A stretch of DNA of 64,000 bases from Schaalia suimastitidis DSM 15538. Its GTDB lineage: Bacteria > Actinomycetota > Actinomycetes > Actinomycetales > Actinomycetaceae. Made by a program: the position numbers and the translations under genes. The stretch spans positions 1 to 64,000 of the forward strand of contig NZ_AUBF01000006.1 of NCBI RefSeq assembly GCF_000429105.1. The letters run 5' to 3'. The notes below the pieces were generated by a model, which did no database searches, had not been told where the DNA came from, and was given only the letters and a program-made list of their open reading frames with translations. Positions 16,929 through 26,599 of the stretch are shown here, piece after piece. How positions within the stretch are numbered: position 1 is the first letter of the stretch; each line of letters begins with the position of its first letter.

Positions 16929-19703
16929 TTAGCCGATTCTACGGATTGGTTGACGTCGTGATGGCACCAGCATGGCCGAGGCAATGCCCGCCACTAGGGG
17001 GATACCAATAAGTAACAGCGCAAGCAGAAACCACGGCACCTCAAGCATCAGCGGAGGTGTCACTGACAGTCCCTGCCTGGCGGTCGCACGTTCAACAGCC
17101 ATCACAAGAGCTATGCCAATTCCACTTCCTGCAATGACGGCTGTGGGCACCGTGTAGGCAGTCAACACCAGACCCTGGGCGGTTCCGATGCGGCGACGCA
17201 GAGTTGGTGGTGCGCCAAGGCTATCTAGGAGCGCGTATTCCTTACGTCCACGTCCAAGCGCGATTGCTGCCACCATACTCATCGACACCAGCACCGATAT
17301 CGACACCAATAGGCCGATGACATAGGGCAACGCACTGACGTCACCCTCTACACGCATCACATGCAGATTCGGGTCCGCATCGGCGAAAGCACTGTCCAAT
17401 GCGCCAAGTTCTTGATCAGACACGTGAGTGGGTGAAGAAATGACGCTCCCGAGGATGTCATTAGGTACGTTCAGCTGTTCGGCAACCTGTGGCGAAATAA
17501 TAGGGATGTCAACTGCAGCGATATAACGTGCCCGCACCTGCGCGACCTTCACATCGTCTTCAGTATCGACAGTCAATTCGTCGAGCCAGGACGTGTTAGC
17601 AACACGTAACTGCGCCCAGCCATCCTGACTGACAGCTGTTTGAACTGGGATGAGTGCGCCACCATTGCGCAGCACCTCGCGTGCGTCTTTTAGCTCCTTG
17701 TCACTGAGTAGTTGCGTATGTTCTAGCCATGTACCGTCGTCAATGATGTAAATTGGCGACGTTTCTTTGATTTGTCGTGACGCCTCCGACGAGAGCACAG
17801 TATCACCGGTGACTTGATCCACCATGAAGAGGAATGTGGTGGGGCCCCATTCGCCCGAATCCCAGCTCACGCCTCGTAACGCGGTGGAGTGGTGTGTTCC
17901 GATGATTTGCTCCACGATCATCGAGGCGTGGGCCAGTTCCGCTTCCTTGGTGCTGGTGGTTGCGTCCTCGTCGCTGGAGGTAACAAATAAGTCGCCTTCT
18001 CGCCCCACGTGTGCGGCAGACTCCCAAACTGCTCGTTCGCGGCTCGCATGTATTACGAGGGTGGCGCTGGCAATGATCACCACTGTCATCAGGGCTGCCA
18101 TTGTGGGGAAGGTCCTGTGTCCGATGCGGATACAGTCACGCACCGCCAGACGCCACGGCAAATAACGATGCCCTTTAAAACGTGATGACCCAGTCAGCAT
18201 CCACGGCAGGCAACCAATAAGCGCAAAGGCAATAAGGATTGCACCTACGAACGTGACGATCAGGTGTCCCCAATAGGTGCCTGCAACAATGGTGGCGACA
18301 CCAAGCGGCAGTAGCAGAAGAAATACGCGGTATTTCAACGCCAAACGCGATCGCTCACGATAGCGGCGCTGCAATACGGCAACTGCATGTGTGCGCCCTG
18401 CGTGTATGGCCGATGGGATAGCTGATAGGCAACATACGAGGAATGCGATGAGGCCAGCTGCAACAATGACAGTATTGCTCGCCTGCCACGATGGGACCTC
18501 AAGGTAAGTATGGAGGACGGTAATACCGGCTGCCATCAGAACCAAAGCGGTTGCCGAGGAAGCTACAGCAAGAAAGAGGGCGAAGATGTAAAACAGGCAC
18601 CGGATATCCTTTGGTCTGGCGCCGATAGCAAGTAGTTGCGCAACAAGCCTCAAATGGCGCCGTTGAAAACCGGTGTAAATAGGCATGACCAACATGGTCG
18701 ATTCGACAATAATGACCAGAATTATCAGCGCCATCGCAATGGTGCTTCCCTGCCCCCACAATTCACTTTCCAGGCCATTGGTTACCCGCATAATAAAGAT
18801 CTGTTCACCTACAGCAAGCGGCTCATTGACCAGTTTTTGTTGTCTCAGCCGGGTTTCTTCAACTACTTGCGGGTCTATCTCATTGTTGCTGGGTAGGTGA
18901 TGAAGGACGTAACGAGAGGTCACGACAAGACCGAGGTCATTGAGTTGTCTCACCTGATCCCAGGTCACGGGCTCTTGGCCGGTGATCGTCCACAGTGTTG
19001 CTTTGACTGCAGAACTGTCACCGGTGGGCAGTGTCACCGTGCCCTGACCGACGATGACTGAGTTTTCGTCAACAAAGGTCTCAACCAGTGTCACTTCGGT
19101 GGCAGTGCCTGTGGGGGTGGCATCGGATCGTCGCCCCTGCGGTGTTGCGCCAACCTCAACAAATAGGCGCTGCCCAACACTTACGCCGAGGCGGGCAGCC
19201 ACGTCAGTGGATAAGGCAACTTCTCCAGGTGCCAAGGTTTCTCGCTCCAGCAGCACACCTGAATGATCAGGGTAGCTGGTCTGCGTCACCATGAGTATTT
19301 CTTGCTTACCAGCGTCATTCCACACATTCAGCGGGTAATAGTTTTGCGTCAAACTCACTGAGTTATTGGGCGAGATGATTTTTTCAATATCGTGGTGGGA
19401 GGCTTCTTGTCCAAGGGCTTGGCTTGTTGTCACCGTGTGATCGCCATAAGGGTCCTGACGTATTTTCCCTTGGTTCAGTTGAACGGCGACTGCTTGTATG
19501 CGTTCATCTGCACCTAGCCATTGATATGCCTCGCGCTGCGGCAGCTCAGCCATAATTGAGGCAGACATAGTGCCCAGTGCCAGTGTCACCGGCAGTGCGA
19601 TGAGCAGCGCAGCAAAAACAACGGTTCCCAAATCCATTCGAGTCTGCCGGGCGACTACTCGGTATAAGGTCCGCCATCGGTGAAGGTATCGGGCTAGCGC
19701 CAT
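16929..19703 (-). CDS. FtsX-like ABC transporter permease
   Basis: This 924-residue protein has the FtsX/MacB double-permease design: an N-terminal helix (about 25-48), a large extracytoplasmic domain, three helices around residues 315-440, a middle membrane region, a second extracytoplasmic domain and a final three-helix bundle near the C-terminus (LPYVIGLLVSISVLVSMSMV and following). Such proteins extrude lipids, peptides or lipoproteins, or resist antimicrobial peptides; the cargo here is unknown. The ATG at 19703 follows GAGG with 5-base spacing, 10 bases after the ATPase gene. The operon is padR-ATPase-permease. Confidence 0.88.
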   Translation of the reverse strand: MALARYLHRWRTLYRVVARQTRMDLGTVVFAALLIALPVTLALGTMSASIMAELPQREAYQWLGADERIQAVAVQLNQGKIRQDPYGDHTVTTSQALGQEASHHDIEKIISPNNSVSLTQNYYPLNVWNDAGKQEILMVTQTSYPDHSGVLLERETLAPGEVALSTDVAARLGVSVGQRLFVEVGATPQGRRSDATPTGTATEVTLVETFVDENSVIVGQGTVTLPTGDSSAVKATLWTITGQEPVTWDQVRQLNDLGLVVTSRYVLHHLPSNNEIDPQVVEETRLRQQKLVNEPLAVGEQIFIMRVTNGLESELWGQGSTIAMALIILVIIVESTMLVMPIYTGFQRRHLRLVAQLLAIGARPKDIRCLFYIFALFLAVASSATALVLMAAGITVLHTYLEVPSWQASNTVIVAAGLIAFLVCCLSAIPSAIHAGRTHAVAVLQRRYRERSRLALKYRVFLLLLPLGVATIVAGTYWGHLIVTFVGAILIAFALIGCLPWMLTGSSRFKGHRYLPWRLAVRDCIRIGHRTFPTMAALMTVVIIASATLVIHASRERAVWESAAHVGREGDLFVTSSDEDATTSTKEAELAHASMIVEQIIGTHHSTALRGVSWDSGEWGPTTFLFMVDQVTGDTVLSSEASRQIKETSPIYIIDDGTWLEHTQLLSDKELKDAREVLRNGGALIPVQTAVSQDGWAQLRVANTSWLDELTVDTEDDVKVAQVRARYIAAVDIPIISPQVAEQLNVPNDILGSVISSPTHVSDQELGALDSAFADADPNLHVMRVEGDVSALPYVIGLLVSISVLVSMSMVAAIALGRGRKEYALLDSLGAPPTLRRRIGTAQGLVLTAYTVPTAVIAGSGIGIALVMAVERATARQGLSVTPPLMLEVPWFLLALLLIGIPLVAGIASAMLVPSRRQPIRRIG

Positions 19704-19713
19704 TATGGCCTCA

Positions 19714-20430
19714 TTAACGTAACAATGTTTCGGGGCGGTCGCTTCGGGTGCGATCAACGACTTTTCCGTCGCGCAAAAATACTGTGCGGTCCGCCCATGC
19801 AGCGTGACGGGCCTCGTGCGTCACCATCAGACATGCAGCCCCTGCGTCAGCACGTTGACGCAGCAAACTAATGATTTCTTCGCCTGCGGCAGTGTCGAGG
19901 GCGCCGGTCGGTTCGTCGGCAAGCAGCAGCTTACGGTGCCCCACCAGTGCACGTGCAATGGTGGCTCGTTGCGCTTGACCGCCCGAAAGCTCGTCAGGAA
20001 AACGGTGATCGAGATCTGTGGCGCTCACTGCCTCAAGGGCGAGGCGCGCCTGAGCAATTGCCTCCGATGTTGCCACACCGTCAAGCTCTAGGGGAAGAGC
20101 AATATTTTCCAGTACTGACAAACCCGGCACGAGATTTGACTCTTGGAATACGTAGCCAATATCCCGCAGGCGCACGCGCGCACATCCGGCGACGTCGAGG
20201 GCGCTCAGTTCATGTCCTGCCACAATGACCGTACCCTTGGTGGGGCGTTCAAGACCACCTGCAATATTGAGCAAGGTTGACTTACCAGAACCTGACGGTC
20301 CCATGACCGCAACGAGTTCACCGGCATACACCTTTAATGACACGTCTTTCAGTGCATCAACAAGTGCAGGACCGTTGCCGTGCTGGTGACTAACGGCCTC
20401 AAGTGTTAGGACAGGCGCCTGGGCGCTCAC
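19714..20430 (-). CDS. ABC transporter ATP-binding protein (MacB/LolD type)
   Basis: This 238-residue ATPase has Walker A GPSGSGKST, Q-loop YVFQESNLVPGLSVLEN, signature LSGGQAQRATIAR, Walker B LLLADEPTGALD and switch His in MVTHEARHA. These are the exact patterns of the MacB/LolD group that work with FtsX-like permeases. The gene starts inside the stop of the PadR gene (ATGA, 20427-20430) and precedes the permease by 10 bases. Confidence 0.92.
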   Translation of the reverse strand: MSAQAPVLTLEAVSHQHGNGPALVDALKDVSLKVYAGELVAVMGPSGSGKSTLLNIAGGLERPTKGTVIVAGHELSALDVAGCARVRLRDIGYVFQESNLVPGLSVLENIALPLELDGVATSEAIAQARLALEAVSATDLDHRFPDELSGGQAQRATIARALVGHRKLLLADEPTGALDTAAGEEIISLLRQRADAGAACLMVTHEARHAAWADRTVFLRDGKVVDRTRSDRPETLLR

Positions 20431-21020
20431 TTCGTTCCAACGAGGTCGTCAGCGTCTTGAGTGGCACGCCGACCCTTTGCCAGTGCAAATGATGCGCGCC
20501 CCGCGGCTGCCGAAATTGCGCCTGATTCAATATGATCAAGCCAATTGAGTTCTGCTTCGAGGTCGAAGATATGCCGTTCAAGGATGAGCTTCCACGCCAA
20601 TTCAGTTTCGTCAGCACTGGCCTTGAGACGCGTAATGTCACGCAGCGTTTCATGGGTGGCGCGCCGTTGGGTTTGGATAAGCGCACTGACGTCAACGCGA
20701 GGATCGGCGGCGGCAACTGCTAGTTTCATGACAAGTTCGTCGCGTTCTGGACGTTCACGCGACACTGGTGTGGCCCACCATGCCTCAAGGACCACGCGCC
20801 CCTCTTCAGTCAGTTCAAATACTTCTGAGTCTCGGCCATCATTTGTTTCAGGGTGGGAGACAACGTGCCCATCACGTTCGAGGCGCTGCATCGTTTGGTA
20901 GACCTGGCCGATATTGAGCGGCCATGCTGAGCATGTTTGCTCTTCGAACATCTGCTTGAGGCGGTATACGCCGGCAGGTTGTTGCGACACGAGTGCAAGT
21001 AGCGCATATCGAACCGACAT
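20427..21020 (-). CDS. PadR-family transcriptional regulator
   Basis: The 197-residue protein has the PadR winged helix at the N-terminus (VRYALLALVSQQPAGVYRLKQ, then GQVYQTMQRLERDGHVVSHP) and a C-terminal helical dimerisation half (VirR4-like, about 95-180). It overlaps the ABC ATPase gene by 4 bases and probably represses its own operon until the transported compound, such as a toxic amphiphile or peptide, is bound. Two inverted repeats in its upstream region (21040-21060 and 21069-21095) are candidate operators. Confidence 0.9.
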   Translation of the reverse strand: MSVRYALLALVSQQPAGVYRLKQMFEEQTCSAWPLNIGQVYQTMQRLERDGHVVSHPETNDGRDSEVFELTEEGRVVLEAWWATPVSRERPERDELVMKLAVAAADPRVDVSALIQTQRRATHETLRDITRLKASADETELAWKLILERHIFDLEAELNWLDHIESGAISAAAGRASFALAKGRRATQDADDLVGTK

Positions 21021-21039
21021 AGGACCTCCTACGGTACGC

Positions 21040-21095
21040 GGTTGAAGTACCCTTCCAACCTGAAGTGTTAACCAAAGAATATGCCCCTTTGGTTA
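21040..21095. promoter_or_regulatory. Inverted repeats upstream of padR (candidate operators)
   Basis: TAACCAAAG (21069-21077) and CTTTGGTTA (21087-21095) form a perfect 9-bp inverted repeat with a 9-base spacer. GGTTGAAG (21040-21047) and CTTCCAACC (21052-21060) form a second, imperfect one. They lie 20-75 bases before the padR start. The first could instead end transcription from the gene at 21153-21803, though no U-tract follows. Confidence 0.45.
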
Positions 21096-21152
21096 TTTCG
21101 TCACTATTACGCGGTATTTACTACCTCACGCCTGCGCGATGTGCGCATTTTT

Positions 21153-21803
21153 TCAGGACAAGCCTGCGGTCGTCAAAGCTGCACCCCAGGTGCCGAATTT
21201 TTGACGAATCGTTGCTGGCGAAGGAATGTTGACACCCTGCTCACGCAAACGTGTGGCCCACCGCGTGTACCCTGTAAAGGAGAGTCCTTGACCACCGTCT
21301 TCGGAGGCATAGCGGCGAAGTGCCTGGCAAAAATCGTCGTCACTGAATTTACCGGCGCCGCGTTCACGTCCACGTTGTGACACTTTCATGTCATATGTTT
21401 CCATCGCAGTATTCCAGGCGCCGTCCCCCAAACGCACTGCAATGGTGCGCGCGGTGGGCGGCCAAATCAAGGCGCCTTTACTGCTGGCGAGACCCCACTC
21501 GTCGAGGATCAACGCACGGGCTTTGTCAAAGCCGGCACTGGACGGCGCTTGGCGTCGCCGAAGTGTCCATCGGTGTCGCGAGGCAACTGCCGCTTCAGCA
21601 ACCATTCGATGCAGCCGCGCAACAATCCCCTGATGTTCCAAAATGGGGGTAAGGAGGTCAACGGTATCGTCTACTTGGCCACGTAACTCATCAGGCACAT
21701 CAGCGGAGATTCCTTTCGCGCGGTCCATCAAGGCCACGACGAACCAGAAGCCCTCATCGATGAGCTCATCGGAAAACGCTGCGGTACGAGGTGAACGGGT
21801 CAT
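21153..21803 (-). CDS. Unknown protein with a homing-endonuclease-associated-type repeat
   Basis: The 216-residue protein has an unassigned N-terminal helical half and a C-terminal ~65 residues (KFSDDDFCQALRRYASED, then a pattern ending PSPATIRQKFGTW-aalttAGL). That segment resembles the HNH/homing-endonuclease-associated repeat, a small helix-turn-helix DNA-binding module. No HNH or other nuclease motif is visible. It may be a DNA-binding protein or recombination-related remnant. It is divergent from the ABC exporter genes and stands alone. Confidence 0.65.
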   Translation of the reverse strand: MTRSPRTAAFSDELIDEGFWFVVALMDRAKGISADVPDELRGQVDDTVDLLTPILEHQGIVARLHRMVAEAAVASRHRWTLRRRQAPSSAGFDKARALILDEWGLASSKGALIWPPTARTIAVRLGDGAWNTAMETYDMKVSQRGRERGAGKFSDDDFCQALRRYASEDGGQGLSFTGYTRWATRLREQGVNIPSPATIRQKFGTWGAALTTAGLS

Positions 21804-21958
21804 AAGACGATCCTAACCAGTTGTAAGACATTTTGCGCTACGTAGCATTAATGTGAGGGACTCCTCATGTGGGTATTTCAAAGTGGAATTGACACAGTGT
21901 CAGCATAGGCTGAATGCATTACGTTACCAACAATACGCACGAAATGAAGTGAATACCT

Positions 21959-23698
21959 GTGCTCTTTTCGCTGTCCTGGGACTACCTCAGCACGCGGTGG
22001 CGTGAAGTAGTTATCGTCGTCGTTTTGCAGGTGGCAGCTACGCTCGCCGCACTCGAATTACCAACCCTTAATGCGAGAATCATCGATGAAGGTGTTGCGC
22101 TGGCCAATACGGCCACGATCTGGCAACTTGGCCTCGTCATGCTACTCCTCACGGTCGCACAGGGTATTGCAACCGCAATCGCCGTGTATTTAGGCGCACG
22201 TATGGCGATGGGTTTAGGTGCGTGGTTACGTCACAAAACTTTCATACATGTTCAACAATTCGCGGCACAGGATATGCACGATTTTGGTGCGCCGTCTCTC
22301 ATTACTCGAACAACCAACGACGTACAACAAGTCCAAATGGTGGTCGTTATGGCCTTCGCCATAATGGTTCAAGCCCCCATTATGGGGATCGGCGCATTAG
22401 TCCAAGCCTTCCGCCAAGACGTCAGCCTTTCGGTGCTGTTATGGATTATGGTGCCCGTCCTTGTGGTGGCGGTCGCCATCATGATGCGTCTGATGGCACC
22501 CCAGTTCTCGCGCCAACAAAAACGTATCGACGCAATGAACACCGTCCTACGCGAAGAACTCACTGGCATTCGCGTCATACGTGCTTTTGTCCGCCAGCCC
22601 TTCATTGCGAGTCGATATGGCGACGCTAATGACGCATTGCGCGAGGTGGCTATGCGAATCGGCGGCCTTTTTGCTGTCCTATTCCCCTTGGTCACGCTGA
22701 TCATTTCGGTGACAAATGTGGCCGTCGTGTGGGTGGGTGGCCACCTCATTGATACTGGTCAATCTCAGGTAGGCTCGCTCTTTGCCTTCCTCAGTTATGT
22801 TGGCATGCTCATGGGCGCGGTAATGATGTCCGCGATGATTATCATCATGGTGCCACGTGCTGATATTGCTGCAGGTCGTATCCGTGAGGTGCTTACACAT
22901 GAGGTCGCAATCCGCCCTCCCCGTGAACCCCAAACGGTCGAAGGTGAGCGTTGGACCTTCACACTGACCGATGTTGCAGTGCAATACGCCGGTGCAGAAC
23001 ATGCAGTCCTAGAAAATATTGACCTCACCCTTCAGGCAGGAACACGCACCGCGCTCATCGGCGCTACCGGCTCAGGCAAGACAACCCTGGCTCAACTCTT
23101 CCCACGCCTCCTCGACCCCAGTAGCGGCACTATTGCCGCCAACGGTGTGGCATTGTCCGATATCGACCTTGCTCAGTTGCGTCGCCGCATTGCCTTCGTC
23201 CCACAAAAGGCGCACCTTTTCTCCGGCACCATTGCGTCAACGGTGTCAGGCGTTGACACGCCCAATGATGCCGAGCGTGCACGTGTCGAATGGGCTTTGC
23301 AGGGCGCCTGCGCCCAAGAGTTCGTCTCACGGCTAAGTGACGGTATCGATGCAGTAGTTGAACCTGGTGGAAAGAATTTCTCTGGCGGGCAGCGGCAACG
23401 GCTCTCCATTGCTCGGGCACTGTACCGGCAAGCTGATCTTTATATCTTTGACGATTCTTCCTCTGCTTTGGATCACGCAACCGACGCCCAACTGCGCGCC
23501 AACCTTGCTGCCTATACGGCCGGTGCAGCAGTCCTTCTTATTGCTCAACGTGTCGCCAGTGTCAAAGATGCCGACGTCATTATCGTCATTGACGGCGGAC
23601 GTATCGTTGGACGCGGCACTCACGACGATCTGCTCAAGGAGTGCCTCACCTACCAAGAGATTGTCGCCTCGCAAATGAGTCAGGAGGTGGAGCAATGA
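21959..23698 (+). CDS. Heterodimeric ABC exporter subunit A (non-canonical Walker B)
   Basis: The 579-residue half-transporter has an N-terminal six-helix ABC_membrane domain (about 1-310) and an ATPase domain with Walker A GATGSGKTT, signature FSGGQRQRLS and Walker B LYIFDDSSSALD. The residue after the Walker B Asp is Asp instead of the catalytic Glu, and the switch region reads LIAQRVAS instead of an H-loop His. These are marks of the degenerate ATP site of LmrCD/BmrCD/TmrAB-type exporters. GTG at 21959 begins the protein. It overlaps subunit B by 4 bases (ATGA). Cargo is unknown; drugs or peptides are usual. Confidence 0.9.
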   Translation: MLFSLSWDYLSTRWREVVIVVVLQVAATLAALELPTLNARIIDEGVALANTATIWQLGLVMLLLTVAQGIATAIAVYLGARMAMGLGAWLRHKTFIHVQQFAAQDMHDFGAPSLITRTTNDVQQVQMVVVMAFAIMVQAPIMGIGALVQAFRQDVSLSVLLWIMVPVLVVAVAIMMRLMAPQFSRQQKRIDAMNTVLREELTGIRVIRAFVRQPFIASRYGDANDALREVAMRIGGLFAVLFPLVTLIISVTNVAVVWVGGHLIDTGQSQVGSLFAFLSYVGMLMGAVMMSAMIIIMVPRADIAAGRIREVLTHEVAIRPPREPQTVEGERWTFTLTDVAVQYAGAEHAVLENIDLTLQAGTRTALIGATGSGKTTLAQLFPRLLDPSSGTIAANGVALSDIDLAQLRRRIAFVPQKAHLFSGTIASTVSGVDTPNDAERARVEWALQGACAQEFVSRLSDGIDAVVEPGGKNFSGGQRQRLSIARALYRQADLYIFDDSSSALDHATDAQLRANLAAYTAGAAVLLIAQRVASVKDADVIIVIDGGRIVGRGTHDDLLKECLTYQEIVASQMSQEVEQ

Positions 23699-25590
23699 GC
23701 CACGGACCACACGGACGCACCATTGATCCCACCGCAAAATCCAGCGATTTTTCACGCACCTTGCGCCGTCTCGCTGCTGAACTACAACCCGATCGCTGGC
23801 GAATCCTCCTTGCCGCAGGTGCCACCGTCGCAACGGTTTCCGCCACCGTTGCCGCACCGAAGCTCCTAGGGCAAGGCACCGATATTCTGTTCTCTGGCGT
23901 CATGTCGAAATTCGTCACCCAGGGTTCGTCCATTGACGAGGCGGTGGCATCGTTGCGCGCCAGCGGGCAAGATCAGTTGGCGGATATGGTCGCCACCATG
24001 GATTTCGTGCCGGGTGCTGGCGTTGATTTTGCTGCACTGGGCACTATCTTGCTCATCGTGCTTGCCATCTACATTGCCAGCGCAGTTTTCGGGTGGATCA
24101 CCGGCATAGTGCTCCGCACCGCCGTGCAGAATACGGCGTGGCGTCTACGCGACAAAGTGCAACGCAAAATCGAGCGATTGCCGCTGTCTCATATCGACAA
24201 GAATTCGCGTGGCGACTTGATGTCGCGCGTATCCAACGACGTGGATAACGTTGCGCAGGTAATGAACCAAACCCTGTCACAGTTCATGCAGTCGGCACTG
24301 ACGGTGGTCGGCATTATCGTGATGATGCTGTCCATGTCGTGGCAGCTCACACTGTTGTCACTCGTTGTCCTACCAGTTGGTATGGGTATTGTTGGTTTCC
24401 TTATGGGCAGGGCTCAGCCACATTTCCGCGCCCAGTGGAAGCACACGGGCGACCTGGCTGGCACTGTGGAAGAAGCCATTTCTGGTCACGAAGTGGCATT
24501 ACTTTACGGCTTAGAGCAGCGTTTTGAGGACGAGCTCAACGCTTCTAATAGTGCCTTGTATCAAGCATCAACGCGTGCACAATTTGTGTCGAACCTCGTG
24601 ATGCCGATTATGAATATGATTTCGTCAGCAACCTACGTGGTGGTGGCCGTTGGTGGTGGGCTGATGGTGGCCAATGGGTCAATGTCCCTTGGCTCTGTCC
24701 AAGCGTTCATCCAGTATTCACGCCAATTCATGCATCCGCTGGGCACACTGGCAACGATGGCCAGTTCCCTCCAATCGGGTGTGGCCAGTGCCGAACGTGT
24801 CCTCGATTTCCTTGACGCTGACGAGATGGAACCAGAGACCGCGAGTGCATCTTTGCCTCAGCACGTGTCGGGTCGCATCGTATTTGACCATGTGTCTTTT
24901 AGTTACGTCGCTGGCTCTCCGGTAATCAAAGACCTATGTGTCACGGTGGAACCTGGACAGATGGTGGCAATTATTGGCCCCACGGGTGCAGGAAAAACTA
25001 CATTGGTCAACCTTTTGATGCGTTTTTATGAGGTTGATTCGGGCACTATCACCCTTGACGGCGTTGATATCCGTACCTTGTCGCGTGACGAATTACGGCG
25101 CCACATGGGGATGGTTTTGCAAGACACTTGGCTCTTCGACGGCACAATTGAGGAAAATATTGCCTTCGGACGCCAGGGTGCGACAACAGCTGATGTCATT
25201 GAGGCTGCCGAGGCGACGGCTGTTGATCGTCTCGTACGCCATTTGCCTCAGGGATACGACACGCATGTGAGCGACGAATCGGATGCCCTGTCCACTGGGG
25301 AAAGGCAGCTTCTGACCATTGCGCGTGCCTTCGTTGCACAGCCCGATATTTTAATCCTTGACGAGGCGACCTCCTCTGTTGATACGCGTACCGAGGTCTT
25401 GGTGCAGCGCGCAATGGATCGCTTGCGTCACGGGCGCACAGCCTTCGTTATTGCTCATCGTCTGTCAACTATTCGCGATGCTGACCTTATTTTGGTGATG
25501 GAGGAGGGTGACGTGGTGGAAATGGGTCGCCACGAGGAGCTCCTTGCCTTGGGTGGTACCTATGCGCGCCTGCACCATGCAGCAAATTAG
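23695..25590 (+). CDS. Heterodimeric ABC exporter subunit B (degenerate signature)
   Basis: The 631-residue partner has a six-helix membrane domain with an enlarged first extracellular loop (about 65-115) and an ATPase domain with Walker A GPTGAGKTT, Walker B LILDEATSSVD with catalytic Glu, and H-loop IAHRLSTIRDAD. Its signature is LSTGERQLL instead of LSGGQ. So one site pairs a good Walker B here with the good signature of subunit A, and the other combines both defects. This complementarity shows that the two subunits form one asymmetric exporter. Start at 23695 is set by the ATGA overlap. Confidence 0.92.
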   Translation: MSHGPHGRTIDPTAKSSDFSRTLRRLAAELQPDRWRILLAAGATVATVSATVAAPKLLGQGTDILFSGVMSKFVTQGSSIDEAVASLRASGQDQLADMVATMDFVPGAGVDFAALGTILLIVLAIYIASAVFGWITGIVLRTAVQNTAWRLRDKVQRKIERLPLSHIDKNSRGDLMSRVSNDVDNVAQVMNQTLSQFMQSALTVVGIIVMMLSMSWQLTLLSLVVLPVGMGIVGFLMGRAQPHFRAQWKHTGDLAGTVEEAISGHEVALLYGLEQRFEDELNASNSALYQASTRAQFVSNLVMPIMNMISSATYVVVAVGGGLMVANGSMSLGSVQAFIQYSRQFMHPLGTLATMASSLQSGVASAERVLDFLDADEMEPETASASLPQHVSGRIVFDHVSFSYVAGSPVIKDLCVTVEPGQMVAIIGPTGAGKTTLVNLLMRFYEVDSGTITLDGVDIRTLSRDELRRHMGMVLQDTWLFDGTIEENIAFGRQGATTADVIEAAEATAVDRLVRHLPQGYDTHVSDESDALSTGERQLLTIARAFVAQPDILILDEATSSVDTRTEVLVQRAMDRLRHGRTAFVIAHRLSTIRDADLILVMEEGDVVEMGRHEELLALGGTYARLHHAAN

Positions 25591-25667
25591 GGGACAATTG
25601 AAGGCACAGTAGCGCAGTGGATTCAGTCAGCCATACGGCTTTTGCGTGTCAACCCAAAGGAAGGACT

Positions 25668-26510
25668 ATGCAGACGATTCCAACGGTAACTTTGCCAACG
25701 GGCGCGCCAATCCCTCAGTTAGGTTTTGGCACCTACAAGGTGGCACCTGATGTCACCGTTGATGTCGTCGCCAATGCCCTTGAAGTGGGATATCGACATA
25801 TTGATACGGCCCAAATGTATGCCAATGAAGCTGAAGTGGGACATGCGTGGTCGCAGTCAGGAATTGCTCGCGAGGATCTGTTTCTCACATCGAAACTCAA
25901 TAATGGCAACCACGAACCGGGGCCTGCTCGCGATTCCTTTGAGCGGACATTGGAGGCGCTGCAAACCGATTATGTGGATCTGTTTTTGATTCACTGGCCA
26001 CTGCCCGACCTGTATGACGGCGATTTCCTTATGCCGTGGCGTGTCTTAGAGGAGTTTTTCGCTGATGGTCGGGCACGCGCGATTGGTGTCTCTAATTTTC
26101 AACCCGCCCATATGCGTGTCCTTCTTGAGGGTGGCGACGTTGTTCCACACGTGAGTCAAGTGGAGGCGCATCCTTTTATGGCCAATGACGCGGTTCGAAG
26201 TGCGGCTCGCGAGGCGGGAATGGTGACCCAGGCGTGGTCACCTCTGGCACGTGGGCGTGCCTGCACCGATCCTATTCTTGCCGAGGTGGGGGCGACTTAT
26301 GGGGTGAGTGCCTCACAGGTGGCACTGCGGTGGGCAATCCAGCGTGGCGACGTGATTTTCCCAAAGTCGCTTGATCGCAACCGCCAAGAGGAGAACGTTA
26401 ATATCTTCTCCTTTGAATTATCTGCTGAGGATATGCAACGCATTAATGCGCTCGATCAGGGGGAGGCTGGGCGTACAGGTTCGCATCCTGACACGATGAA
26501 CCGCCTATAG
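25668..26510 (+). CDS. Aldo/keto reductase
   Basis: The 280-residue protein is a single TIM-barrel NADPH-dependent oxidoreductase. The catalytic tetrad can be read as Asp and Tyr in HIDTAQMYANE, Lys in LTSKLN and His in FLIHWP; the coenzyme end shows IFPKSLDRNRQEENVNIF. It matches the 2,5-diketo-gluconate reductase-like bacterial group, but the natural carbonyl substrate is unknown. The ATG at 25668 follows AAGGA; 17 codons of open frame before it are non-coding. Confidence 0.92.
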   Translation: MQTIPTVTLPTGAPIPQLGFGTYKVAPDVTVDVVANALEVGYRHIDTAQMYANEAEVGHAWSQSGIAREDLFLTSKLNNGNHEPGPARDSFERTLEALQTDYVDLFLIHWPLPDLYDGDFLMPWRVLEEFFADGRARAIGVSNFQPAHMRVLLEGGDVVPHVSQVEAHPFMANDAVRSAAREAGMVTQAWSPLARGRACTDPILAEVGATYGVSASQVALRWAIQRGDVIFPKSLDRNRQEENVNIFSFELSAEDMQRINALDQGEAGRTGSHPDTMNRL

Positions 26511-26599
26511 GACGCATGTCACTTGTCGCATGATGAGATAGATGTCCATTTGCGGGACAGTAACCGGACAACTATGGCGAGCCAGGCTAGCCTATCGAC

